Positions 47,671 to 58,140 of a DNA stretch of 64,000 bases are shown in pieces. The notes under the pieces were generated by a model. It saw nothing but the letters and a program-made list of their open reading frames with translations, searched no databases and had not been told where the DNA came from. Location of the stretch: the NCBI RefSeq assembly GCF_040412425.1, contig NC_089749.1:13158662-13222661 (forward strand). The letters are read 5' to 3'. This stretch comes from Macrobrachium rosenbergii. Its lineage: Eukaryota; Arthropoda; Malacostraca; Decapoda; Palaemonidae. Every line of letters begins with the position of its first letter. The first letter of the stretch is position 1. Made by a program: the position numbers and the translations under genes.

Positions 47671-48087
47671 CAAGTAAAGAATGCGCTTAAGTTTCTTCGG
47701 CGCAATCGAGTTTTCTGTACAGCCGCTACAGCGTATAATCAAGGCAACCGAAAATAGATCTATCTTTCGGTGGTCTCGGTGTAATGCTGTATGAACCGCT
47801 GCCCATGAAACTTTAACCACTGCCCGGTGGTGGCCTATCCTATATCGTTGCCAGAAGCACGATCATGGCTAACTTTAACATCAAATAAGATAAAAACTAC
47901 TGAGGATAGAGGGCTGCAATTTGGTATGTTTGATGATTGGAGGGTAGATGATCAACATACCAATTTGCAGCCCTCTAGCCATAGTAGATTTTAAGATCTG
48001 AGGACGGAGAGAAAAAGTGCGGACAGAATGAAGTGCGGACGGACAGACAAAGCCGGCACAATAGTTTTCTTTTACAGAAAACTAAAA
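47671..48087 (+). mobile_element. family B multi-hairpin element, copy B4, complete
   Basis: The most complete copy. In order it has AAGTAAAGAATGCGC, TTCTTCGGCGCAATCGAG, the TACAGC-GTATAATCAAGGC / ...GTCTCGGTGTAATGCTGTA stem, the CATGAAACTTTAACCACTGCC segment, GGTGGCCTATCCTATATCG, the large hairpin (about 47895-47985), AAGTGCGGAC repeated twice, and the terminal ATAGTTTTCTTTTACAGAAA hairpin. Confidence 0.95.
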
Positions 48088-49331
48088 ATGCTCCAACATC
48101 ACCCAACGCAGATTATGCTCGACAAGATGAATTTTTTTATTCTTGCTAAAATTTCGTTAATTATGCCAGAATAAAGTTTTCCTATTAAGGTCCAAATGAC
48201 CAAAACACCAAAATGTAAATTTCGAATTAAACGGATCTCATTGCAAGCATTTTCAACTGTAATTAAGAGTTGAAAACATGGCCTAATTATCTGGGAAATG
48301 AATGACTAAATGGCTCCATCGAGCAATACTGCTCATGGAGACAGATAGTCGCCTTGAAGTATCCAGTCTCCTCTAGGATAGAACCACTACCTTCAACGGT
48401 AACTGTACAAAACTGCATGACAGTCAGACTTCATATTCAACTCAACGCCAAAGGAAGGATTCATTTTAAAATGAAAGACTTATTCTCCAGTCTGTGATAT
48501 TAATTAATTAATTTATTTATTAATTATTGGGTTTCCTGACGTCACAACTACTAAGGCAACTGACGCCATGTCTATGATATGACAGGCAGATGATTTAACG
48601 TGATGAAAATTTTACTCTGTTAACGGAAATGAGAAAAATTTTGAAACTAAAACTGAATCCTTATCTATCTCCTATTTTAACTACTCATCCTCGGCCCATT
48701 GCAATCCTACAATATATATATATATGTGTGTGTGTGGCCCATTGCAATCGTACAATATATATATACATATATTGTATATATAAATAATTGAAATTCTTTT
48801 ATTTATATCTTTTTGAGATTCCTTGTTAACAGGCATGAAAGCAGACAAGCTGGTGAACAGATACGGCTAAATGCATAACTTCCATCCCGCTTGGTCTGTT
48901 TTTAGGAAATTCTAACTGGAGATAAATACTACCAAGAGAAACTTTTACGGTCTCATGTCAGCAATGGGGGTGCCTCTCCTGAGACCAGCCCGTAGCCAAG
49001 ACACAGTGAGTCACCGCCGCAACGAATCCACTGATCTCTTAACCGCATCTAGATAGGCAACCTTAGCCCCCCAGAGGTTGACAATTAGCCGCCATATTAA
49101 ATCTCTGAACGAAACCTCCTCCTACTCCTCCTACCCCACTCTCGAGAGCAATATCGTCGAAAGCAATATCGCTGAAGAAACTTAACCACCCCCTCCCGCG
49201 CCCTCTACCCGAACCCAATCGTCTTCTGAAAGAGTCTTCTTCATCAAGAGATAAGCAATGTCACAAGTGGAGGTCAAATTAACTTGCCCAAACGAATTAA
49301 AAGATAACATTCATGACGTTTTCCCGTTTTC

Positions 49332-49335
<4 letters not shown>
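48088..49335. other. non-coding stretch
   Basis: Contains a small duplication (GGCCCATTGCAATC-TACAATATATATA at 48694 and 48737) and otherwise nothing recognisable. Confidence 0.45.

Positions 49336-49400
<65 letters not shown>
49336..49400 (+). repeat. (GA)n microsatellite, 65 bp
   Basis: Uninterrupted GA. Confidence 0.99.
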
Positions 49401-49404
<4 letters not shown>

Positions 49405-49810
49405 TCTCATATCGCACAGCGTTCTTCTTTGTTCTTTTATCTTGAGAGCAGCAATGGTCCAGAAAGTCTCTTTTCGAGCGGATAAAACGAACTTTTAATT
49501 GAAAATACCAAAAGGCGGAATGGAGTGAAAATTGTCCAGTGCAGCACGTTTATTAACTCGCAGCAATCGAGTACAAAGATGGCCGGCTAATTTTCGCAGT
49601 TCCCAGGAGACTGCATCTCTTGTTATTGCATCTGAGACGCTGATCTGGAGATGAAAATCTTTTCTGAATTTTTGGAGTTCGTCTTGAGTCTGGGTTATTT
49701 TCAGAGGTCGCAAATATATAATAAACACATATTCCTCCGATTTCAGTGAGCCATGCAGCTGCTACATTTAAATTGCTTTTTGAAAAAGTTAAAATCAGCA
49801 CCGCCAGTCG

Positions 49811-50019
49811 GTTTTCCAACCTTTTTTTACATACTGTATAAAAATACAGTATGTTTTTCAACCTTTTTACATACTGTATAAAAATACAGTATGTTTTCCA
49901 ACCTTTTTTGACATACTGTATAAAAATACAGTCTGCTTTCTAACTTTTTTTTTGACATACTGTTTAAAAATACAGTCTGTTTTCTAACCTTTTTCTGACA
50001 TACTGTTTAAAAATTGTAA
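49811..50019 (+). repeat. minisatellite of about 40-44 bp whose unit is a hairpin, five copies
   Basis: Copies start at about 49811, 49852, 49892, 49934 and 49978. Each has TTTTCCAACCTTTTT, then ACATACTGTATAAAAATACA with GTATGT. CATACTGTAT and ATACAGTATG pair around AAAA, so each unit can fold. Copies 4 and 5 have lost perfect pairing (CTGTTTAAAAATACAGTCTG). Confidence 0.9.
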
Positions 50020-50229
50020 TTTAAAGCCTACGACGTCAGATTCGACAACTCACTCGGCAAGTGCCCATGAGAGATGACGTTTGCAAAGCTAATGGGAAAA
50101 GAAAATTAACGTTCTGGATAACGGAAGAACAAACAAGGGCGTATGACCGCGTTGATTTTACGGTTATCGGTGAAACGCATCAGAGTGATCTGTAATGACA
50201 GCCGTTATAACAGAACAGAATTGAGCAGA

Positions 50230-50535
50230 CTATAGAATTTTGGCCAAAGGCCAAGCACTGGGACCTATGAGGTCATTCAGCGCTGAAACGGAAAATGACA
50301 GTAAAGAGGTTTGAGAAGTGTAACGGGAGGAAAACCTCAAAGCAGTTGCACTATGAAAAATTGTTAGAAGACGGTGGAAAGTAAGATGGAAGAAAGAGAA
50401 TATCAAAGGAGGTACAGTAAAAGGAACGAAAGGGGTTGCAGCTAGGGGCCGAAGGAACGCTGCAAAGAACCTTAAGTAATGCCTACAGTGCATCGCATGA
50501 GGTGCACTAACGGCACTACTCCCTACGGAGGAAAG
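50230..50535 (+). mobile_element. family A dispersed element, copy A5
   Basis: One of the best preserved copies: AGAATTTTGGCCAAAGGCCA, AGCACTGGGACCTATGAGGT, CATTCAGCGCTGAAACGG, GTTGCACTATGAAAAA, GGAGGTACAGTAAAAGGAAC, GGTTGCAGCTAGGGGCCG and GTGCATCGCATGAGGTGCAC. Confidence 0.95.
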
Positions 50536-50880
50536 CCGTGGTAAGGACCTCTGCAAATTATACTCATTCTAACTTACACGATGCCTGATAAGAGAGAACT
50601 GAATAGACTTAATTCCACTGTCCTGCAAAAGAACGAAATCTTATTGCAACTTATAGCAAAAATCAGCAGTTAGGTGCAACAGACAATCGGTCACAGACTG
50701 TCTAAGTATTCAACATTCATCACCAGGTCAAGAAGAATGACCTCAGGACCTGCCTGAGGAAATACGACCTGGCTATATTTATTGTGCAAGATGAAATAAA
50801 TTTCACTTTCCCTTCATCTGAGGGGATAAATAATAGCCCAGTGCTGTCGAAGGTTCTGGAAACTGACACCTTGGCACAAA
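50536..50880. other. non-coding stretch
   Basis: No feature recognised. Confidence 0.4.
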
Positions 50881-50889
50881 TTCTGAAAT

Positions 50890-51535
50890 ACTGGAGTGGC
50901 TACAAGTATTGTGGCCATGGTTAGACCCTGGAGCAAAAGGAACAAAGGAAGAAATGGCTACTAGTACCGTGGCTATGATTAGACTTTGGAATATACGACG
51001 TGGAAACTAGTAGCAGTGGCCATTAATATAATTTGGAAAAAAGAGAAAGAATTAATCTTTGAAATGAAGTAAAAATTTATTAATAGCAGCAATTTCTCAA
51101 TCAAAGATGGCGGTGGCTACCAGTAGCCTTAGCCACGGATATTCTCTGAAACGAGCAGTGTCTACCACTAGCTGTGGCCATAGATACACAGTGAAACAGT
51201 ATTGTCTACTAGTAGCCTTGGCCATGGGTAGAATGAGCCTAGTAGTGTCTACTATGGCCGTAGCCATGAATAGATTCTGAAAAGAGCAGTGTCTACCAGC
51301 AGCTGTGGCCATGGGTAGACTCTGAAATGAGCAGTGGTCTACCAGTAGCTGTGGCCATGGGTAGACTGAAAAAGTAGTGTCTGCCAGCAAACTCTGAGAT
51401 AAGCGGTGTCTACTAGCAGCAGTGGCCATGGACAGATTCTGAAACGAGTATTGTCTACTAGTAGCTGTGAAGATGGATTGATCCTGAAACAAGCAGCGTC
51501 TACCAGCAGCCGTGACCATGGGCAAACTTTTCAGC
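50890..51535 (+). repeat. minisatellite of about 45 bp, degenerate, about ten copies
   Basis: Units of the type AGCAGTGTCTACCAGCAGCT then GTGGCCATGGGTAGACTCTG and AAATG. Clear copies run 51110-51535. Weaker copies (GTGGCTACAAGTATTGTGG at 50894, ATGGCTACTAGTACCGTGG at 50957) extend it to the left. The 157-codon minus-strand frame over it follows from a period divisible by three and is not a gene. Confidence 0.85.
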
Positions 51536-51599
51536 ACAGAGGAAGTTCCACATTTCCTCCTTGTTCCCAAAAGCTGAGGCCACTAACTTTCCTTTAACG

Positions 51600-52297
51600 A
51601 GTTGGGCTGGAAGATTCGCGTTTCTCCTTCACCTCGGTGATCACACAGGAAATGTCCTGCGAGTTTAAACTTTTCTGTTAAAGGTAGGTCTATTCAAATG
51701 GTTTTCCCGCTGTTTCGTCGTATTTTATGAATAATTTGTTTTCGTGCTCCTTTCAAAAACTTTTATACCGTGAAAAGAACGAACGATAAATTCTTGTTTG
51801 TTTGGATTCGAACCTTGTATGATGCTCTATTGGAGAAATACTTAAGAGATAAGCTTTAACATTAAAAAATTTATTTAAGTGGATTATACAAAGATCAGTA
51901 AATGAAACGCTTAATAATTTCCTGAAGGTCAATGAAATCGGGAAACAGAGTACTCAATAGAAAGACGTTAAGGAAATGGCTCAAACCTATGACTGATTGT
52001 TGAAAAGGCTGTGATTTCACTCAATTTTTTCATGGGTAGAGCCATTTCTACGGACAAGAGGGGCAATACATAAATATATATAAAGTGAGAGAGAGGGAAA
52101 GCATTGTCTCTCTGTGCTCAAAATAATCGTAGTTTTCAGTGAAAGACCAACGGATGATTTCCAATTACAGTGAAGTATAATTAAAACCACTAACCCTTGA
52201 ACACGGAACGGAACCTCCATACATGCATTACCAATTCTTTCCAGACACGGCGCCGCTCATTTCTTTCTCATGATCCTCCGACGGAACAAGAATGCCT

Positions 52298-52299
<2 letters not shown>
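51600..52299. other. non-coding stretch
   Basis: Contains on the minus strand GGTTCGAATCC (about 51813-51803), an exact box B motif, but no tRNA fold is visible around it. Nothing else recognised. Confidence 0.4.

Positions 52300-52342
<43 letters not shown>
52300..52342 (-). repeat. (CT)n microsatellite
   Basis: Uninterrupted CT. Confidence 0.98.
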
Positions 52343-52344
<2 letters not shown>

Positions 52345-53096
52345 TTCCATTTTTCAAAGAAGGAGGAGGACTTTATAAACGGTTACTCACTCCACCGTCG
52401 CGTTCCTTCGTCGGCTCATGTTGAAACTCGGAATCCCTCAACTTAGTTTATTCAGGAGAGAATCTTGTAATGAACTCAGCCGGAACTTGCCCAAGAAACT
52501 GTCGAAGGGGACTCGTTATGCATATCTAAAAAGGGGGGGTTATTATTTATTCCTCTGTTTAAGCGCGGTAATGCGAGGGAGCGTTCTGTCTATTGAATGA
52601 TTAAATATCTCATCTGGCACATCTGAGAAACAACAGAATCGAGCCAAATCCTCCCGAGGGAATTATGAAAGTGAAAAGAAACGATCACGCATCGGCAACA
52701 CGAGCCTAGCCAGACATATATATATACACACCGTTCGTTTGAGATGGAGATTTAATGTTTAAGCTTCGGCGAGACAGGTGAATGTTGCACAACCGTATTC
52801 AGCCGGCCAGCTAAATACGGAACACACGGGAACACAGCCAATTTGAGTTAGATTTGGGACGGGTGCATTTAGAATTCCGCAGTCGATGGTATGACGCTTC
52901 TCGCGTGTCGCTTGTTTGTCGCTTTCCGCTTGTCGCTTGTCGCGTCTGATGCCACGACACAGGACAGCTCGGATGTGATGTGTGATGCCTCGGGCACCCG
53001 GCGTGTTTGCTTCGCGTTTCCCGGAATTCGGTCGGAAATAGACAACTGGAGCTAGCTGGGGTGAATTTATGGCTTGGGAAAAAAACCGTGAAGCCA

Positions 53097-53098
<2 letters not shown>
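52343..53098. other. non-coding, relatively GC/CpG-rich patch
   Basis: 52750-53060 is richer in GC and CpG than its surroundings, with a small TTGTCGC-type repeat near 52905-52945. Overlapping minus-strand frames of 112 and 116 codons lie in it, but neither has a recognisable domain. Confidence 0.35.
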
Positions 53099-53147
<49 letters not shown>

Positions 53148-53233
53148 ACACACAAGAGCACGCACGTTTGTATACGTATATGAATATGTATATATATAAA
53201 CTCTACTGTCTATCTATTTATGCGTATATAAAT

Positions 53234-53308
<75 letters not shown>

Positions 53309-53575
53309 TATACACACGTGAAATAGTTCTGTTAAAACGGAATCCCATTTAATGAAAGGACCCCATTAAAAACGCCAAATTGTAGAAAGTTAATGCTATA
53401 TATTTCGGAGAACAACTGTTTCTATCTATTAATATATATACATATATATACTATATATATATAAATATATATACATATATATATATTACGTGGACACCTT
53501 TGAAAAATTAAGCACAAGCCACCTCCCTCTCTCTCTCTTTCCTCTCTCTCTCTCTCTCTCTCTTTGTTTCATATA
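53099..53575. repeat. (CT)n, (AT)n and mixed microsatellites
   Basis: CT 53099-53144, AT 53240-53302, ATAC/TATA mixed 53430-53488, CT 53525-53562. Confidence 0.95.
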
Positions 53576-53822
53576 TATGCACATGCATAACAGGATACCT
53601 TTGAAAATTAAACGCAAGAGAAGTGAGAGTGATTGTATTAAGGATAATCTACCAGTTTTCAGTTGAGGAGAGGAAATAGCGAAGCAAGCAGCAAAGTCTA
53701 AACACAAAAGAAAAAAAAAGGTATAAATCTAAAAGGGGAAATAAATTCCATTCTTTTAAAATGTTAATGTTTAATTTTAAAAAAACAATTATTTCATAAT
53801 TGTTTTTTTAAATTATAGGACT

Positions 53823-54110
53823 TGGAATATAGAATTTCGGACAAAAGGCCAGCACTGGGACCTATGGGGTCATTCATCAATGAAATGGAAATTGACAGTG
53901 AAAATGTTTGAAAGGTGTAACGGGAGGAAAGCCTCGCAGTTGCACTTTGAAACAACTGTTAGGAGAGGGTGGAAAGTAAGATGGAAGAAAGATAATACGA
54001 ACGGAGGCACAGTAAAAGGAATGAAAGAGGCTACAGCTAGGGCCCGAGGGGACGCTGCAAAGAACCTTAAGTAATGCCTACAGTGCAGTGCATGAGGTTT
54101 ACCGATGGCA
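53823..54110 (+). mobile_element. family A dispersed element, copy A6
   Basis: TTGGAATATAGAATTTCGG, AGCACTGGGACCTATGGGGT, CGGGAGGAAAGCCTCGCAGT, TGTTAGGAGAGGGTGGAAAG, GGCACAGTAAAAGGAATGAA, and CTACAGTGCAGTGCATGAGG. Confidence 0.95.
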
Positions 54111-54263
54111 TTCCCGCCACCGCCCCCCCCCGAGTTTTTTTCAATTGCAGATCAAGTACTTCAGCCTTTTGGTCGGGGGGGGGGGCGGGGGTGTTAGACT
54201 GAAGTGTGTCACTAACATATCTTTACTTTTTCATTTTCTCAGTCTTACATAACCTGGTCAGTG

Positions 54264-54382
54264 CAACCTGAAGTTGCTAATTTTAGCAACCTGAAATTGC
54301 TAATTTTAGCGACATGAAATTGCTAATTTTAGCAACCTGAACTTGCTAATTTTAGCGACATGAAACTGCTAATTCTAGCAAC
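54264..54382 (+). repeat. 23 bp minisatellite with palindromic core, five copies
   Basis: CAACCTGAAGTTGCTAATTT plus TAG, five exact-length 23 bp units. Copies 3 and 5 begin CGACATG, copies 2 and 4 CAACCTG, giving a 46 bp higher-order period. The joined core TTGCTAATTTTAGCAA is an inverted repeat in each unit. Confidence 0.95.
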
Positions 54383-54762
54383 AATGATGACCGATGCAAT
54401 GGCCGACTCGCACAGGAAAGTTTCATTTCTCTGCAGAGAACGAGCCCTCCAAACAGTAATTCAGTATCGCAATAAAAGCCCCAGAAAAAAATCGTTTGTT
54501 TGATTGGCGTAAAGAACGGGCCGCGTAAAATCCCCTTGTGCCATGCAATAAACGCTCCTCCACCTCCCCCTCCCCTCCCCCCTCCTTGCCAGGGTTAATG
54601 GTTTGGAAAACGTTCAAGCAACATGGCTGCAAGGTTGCATCGTGATGACGTAACCAGGCTGCTGCAATTCTCGGCTCAGATTGCACAGAAGAGATATTAT
54701 TTTTGACTGACGTAAAGAGCAAAGGTAATTACTGATTGACCTCGAATTTACCTTAACCAGAA

Positions 54763-55034
54763 CCTCATGGGGTGCACTGTAGTCATTACTTAAGGTTCTT
54801 TGCAGCGTCCCTTCGGCCCCTAGCTGCATCGCCTTTCACTCCTTGTACTGTACCTCCGTACATATTCTCTTTCTTCCATTTTACTTTCCACCCTCTCTAA
54901 CAATTGTTTCTTAGTGCAACTGCGAGGTTTTCCTCCTGTTACAAATTCCAAACCTCCTTTCCTCTCAATTTTCCTTTCAGCGGTGAATGACCTCATAGGT
55001 CCCAGTGCTTGGCCTTTGGCCTAAATCTTATATT
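54763..55034 (-). mobile_element. family A dispersed element, copy A7
   Basis: Reverse-oriented, complete: from GGTGCACTGTAGTCATTACT through AGGTTCTTTGCAGCGTCCCT, GTACTGTACCTCCGTAC, ACTTTCCACCCTCTCTAACA, AGTGCAACTGCGAGGTTTTC, to CATAGGTCCCAGTGCTTGGC and CTAAATCTTATATTC. Confidence 0.95.
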
Positions 55035-55376
55035 CTTATCTTAACCCGAACCCCTATCTTACCCAAGTAAAAATAAACAAATGCAGGTAGAATGTGGAGC
55101 ATACAACAAATATTTTTTAAATTCTGATTTCTGGACGAAAATCAGGGCATTTGGGCATTTGATGACCTTGCCCAATTAAACGATGTTTAGATCTGCTAAG
55201 TGACCGGAAAATAAGCTTAAAATGCAAAGGTGTCACAAACTTATAAGTTAAATCACCTGACTGTTAAAGTTTTAAATGAAATGAAAAAATAATTTTAAAA
55301 ACAATTTTTTTAAATCCCCATATTTTGTTTATATATATAATATTTTAAATAATCAAACATTTGTTACATAAATATA

Positions 55377-55378
<2 letters not shown>
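55035..55378. other. non-coding stretch
   Basis: No feature recognised. Confidence 0.4.

Positions 55379-55451
<73 letters not shown>
55379..55451. repeat. (AT)n microsatellite, about 73 bp
   Basis: Uninterrupted AT. Confidence 0.98.
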
Positions 55452-55456
<5 letters not shown>

Positions 55457-55606
55457 AAGGGTTTATAATAATTGCAGCCTGAAGTCCTCATGTTCCACAA
55501 GAATAAAAGGAAAATTTACGAAACGCTTTATGACATCTAGACAATTTTTTCTATATATATCAAATTGGTGCATTTATAAAAGGGAAAGGCTATATACAGT
55601 ACTTGA

Positions 55607-55846
55607 ATTCTCAAAAAAAAAAAAGAAACGCCCACATCACATAGACGATCCTGGGGGGAACCGACGACGTCGAGTTTCACCACATCAGCCATCAAGACTG
55701 TCGACTTTCACATCACCAACAAGACCAAAATAATCGAGGAATTTAGTAATTCAGCGTCGAGTTCCGGCAAACGCCGAATGAGGAAGTATCCGGCAACCCA
55801 ACCAGACGAAACGTTCTCATACACGATCGGAATTCGAATGTGACGG
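55607..55846 (+). other. open stretch of about 78 codons without Met start, CpG-rich, possible exon
   Basis: After a TGA at 55604 one frame stays open to a TGA near 55844, reading through SFTTSAIKTVDFHITNKTKI, IEEFSNSASSSGKRRMRKYP and DETFSYTIGIRM. The mixture of Ser, Thr, Lys, Glu and Asp is more protein-like than any other unassigned frame in the window, and the segment is richer in CG than its neighbours. There is no start codon, the left end is a poly-A tract, and no good splice donor follows. I recognise no family. It could be a chance frame. Confidence 0.15.
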
Positions 55847-55904
55847 GCATCGCGATGCCATTAACCATATCCACTCTATTCCTGGTTATCAACTAACCAC
55901 TTTA

Positions 55905-55940
55905 TCCAGGGGTGGGGGCGGGGGCGGGGGGGAGAGGTTG
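55905..55940 (+). repeat. G-rich tract
   Basis: GGGGTGGGGGCGGGGGCGGG followed by more G; a potential G-quadruplex. Confidence 0.8.
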
Positions 55941-56940
55941 GTTTTGGCGTAATTAGAAACTGACATCACAGGGGCCTAATCCTTTGGCAATCATATTAGA
56001 GATGGAGATAAGCTGATCAAAGGAGCTTGAAGGCCGGCTTTTCGTAAGGGATTAATGGTCTTATTTTTTTCTCTCTCTCTCTCTCCCTGTTAGCTGACTG
56101 GGAACTGGTAAATATAACTGTTAAGTATAACTGGTAAATATAACTTCTTCTTAGCCGAGTATTATTTCAGAAAAAATAAGCTTATGTTTACGGAAAAAAT
56201 TCAAAAATTATTTTTCTTAAAATATAGCCTATATGCATAATCTGGTTTATCACTGATTAAATCCGGTCACATTATAGTAAAGAACCATAAACTGATTTTG
56301 ATTTGTTAATGTAATCTGGCGACGCAAAGTCTATGGTTACTGAAGGCCGATAACGGTGTTAAAGTATTTCCTCGTTGCCTGCTTAAGAACATAAAATATT
56401 TTCTTGTAATTACGACAGACGACAAAATCATTTCTTGTTACGTAACAAAATTATTTTGTCAAATATGAAAAAACCATTATTTTTATTATCGGCCTTTTAT
56501 AACAGGATTGTGGTGTGGAAGATCTGTGGACTTATGAATGATTAAATTTAGTTACATTCATAAGAAATAGAATGTCAAAACAAAAATTGATTTTGATTTG
56601 TTAATGACTAAATAAGACATTTACAGAGGACTAAATATAATATAGAGATAGGTTATAAAATGTGAAATAACGGTACTATTGTAAAAAGAATTTAATATTA
56701 AATAAGATATGCATATGAAAAGAAAAAAAGTTGTAAAACTATTTTTTTTATATATACGATATTGCATGTACAAATATTGTTTTTTTATAATAAAAGACAA
56801 AAAGTAACACGAAATATTTCCTTGTTACGTAACGCAGAACATAAACTAATTTCTCTGTTACGCGACCAACAACATAAAATATTTCCTTGTTAGGTGACTA
56901 TCAATAAAAATTATTTTCTGAACAATTGATCTAAAATAAT

Positions 56941-57315
56941 TTTTAGTTTTCTGTAAAAGAAAACTATTGAGATGGCTATTTGTCTGTCCGTCCTCAGATC
57001 TTAAAAACTACTGAGGCTAGAGGGCTGCAAATTGTTATGTTGATCACCCACCCTCCAGTCATCAAACATACCAAATTGCAGCCCTCTAACCTCAGTAGTT
57101 TTTATTGTATTTAAGGTTAAAATAAGCCATAATTGTGCATCTGGTAACTATATAGGACAGCCCACCACCGGCCCGTGGTTAAAGTTTCATGGGCCGCAGC
57201 TCATATACAGCATTATACCGAGACCACCGAAAGATAGAGCTATTTTCTTGTGGCCTTGAATATACGATGTACAGAAAACTCGATTGAGCCGAAGAAACTT
57301 CGGCGTATTTTTACT
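56941..57315 (-). mobile_element. family B multi-hairpin element, copy B5, complete
   Basis: Starts on the + strand with TTTTAGTTTTCTGTAAAAGA and ends with GCCGAAGAAACTTCGGCGTA, then TTTTTACTT. All hairpins are present; the large one spans about 57012-57105. It appears to have inserted into the 35 bp minisatellite. Confidence 0.95.
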
Positions 57316-57477
57316 TTTTTTTTGTTACGTGAATGAGAACTGGCTGGATATTAATTTTCAATGGAACGTAGCCAAGAATTGATGACATATTTCTGTTACG
57401 TATCGGAGTGTTGATAAAAATATTTCCATGATACCTTTTTTGAGGACTGCCGAAATATTGTTGAAACGTGAATTATT

Positions 57478-57712
57478 TATCATTATTTCAGTAGATGAAA
57501 CCTATTCACATGGAACAAGCCCACCAAAGGGGTCAGTGACTTAAATTCCCCGCTTCAAAGAATGTTAGTTTCAATAATACCAGACCCACACTGCTGCAGT
57601 AACGGCCATGACCTGGGAGACAGGTGAATTTTCATCGGCCTGGGGGGAGACGCGAACCCTTTACATCTGAGTGGCATGCGCTTTAACCACTATACCAGCG
57701 GACCAGACATAT
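57478..57712 (-). mobile_element. tRNA-derived SINE sharing its 3' tail with the LINE at 21 kb
   Basis: Minus strand: a tRNA-like head with box A-like TGGTATAGTGGTTAAAGC (about 57702-57685) and box B-like GGGTTCGCGTC (about 57660-57650), a unique body (CCAGGTCATGGCCGTTACTG), then from about 57562 the sequence TTCTTTGAAGCGGGGAATTT, GGTGGGCTTGTTCCATGTGA, ATAGGTTTCATCTACTGAAA and an ATAATGATAAAT tail. From there on it matches the LINE-like 3' end at 21075-20994; upstream of it there is no match. This is the layout of a SINE mobilised by a partner LINE through a shared tail. Confidence 0.8.
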
Positions 57713-58140
57713 GAGAACTGTTTTAACATTTCCGTGTTACGTAAATTGGAATCTGTGAAATGCGTAACAAGAGATATTAAAATTTTCATTTGTTGCGTGA
57801 CGAAGGACTTATAATATTTATCATAAACGTGGCTGATAACTGTTCTTAAATATATTCAGGTTACGTGATTAATGACAGTTTTATGTCACGTAACTAACGA
57901 CAGTTTAAAATATATTCAGGTCACGTGACTAAAAACAGCTTAAAATATATTCATGTTATGTGACTAATGACAGCTTAAAATATATCCATGTTGCGTGACT
58001 GATGACAGCCCTATAATATATCCATGTTACGTGACTGATGACAGATTAAAATATATTTATGTCACGTAACTGAGGACAGTTTAAAAATATTCTGCTGTCG
58101 TAGATTACAGAACTGTTAAAAAATTATCTCAGTGTACGTA

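Larger units (their letters stand above)
56360..58140 (+). repeat. 35 bp minisatellite, well preserved at 57845-58090 and decayed to the left, interrupted by two insertions
   Basis: The clear part (57845-58090) repeats GTGACTAATGACAGCTTAAA, ATATATTCATGTTAC about seven times. The same ingredients (ACATAAAATATTTCCTTGTT, ACGTAAC or TTACGCGACCAACA) are seen at 56370-56465, 56805-56925, 57322-57440 and 57718-57840. I infer one old array of about 1.8 kb in which a family B element (56941-57315) and a SINE (57478-57712) are inserted. CACGTGAC/GTCACGTAAC inside the units are short palindromes. Confidence 0.75.

Noticed and set aside
50230..50556. Recurring frame with HCRHYLRFFAAS and PFTVPP (also 35660, 59184, 62311)
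   Set aside because: Translation of family A dispersed elements; ends and frames vary between copies and no codon bias is apparent.
51803..51813. Exact tRNA box B motif on the minus strand
   Set aside because: No matching box A at proper distance and no acceptor or anticodon stems; likely chance.
54120..54195. C-run and G-run pair (CCCCCCCCC at 54123; GGGGGGGGG near 54175) as a hairpin terminator
   Set aside because: Homopolymer runs can pair trivially; eukaryotic context, no transcript to terminate.
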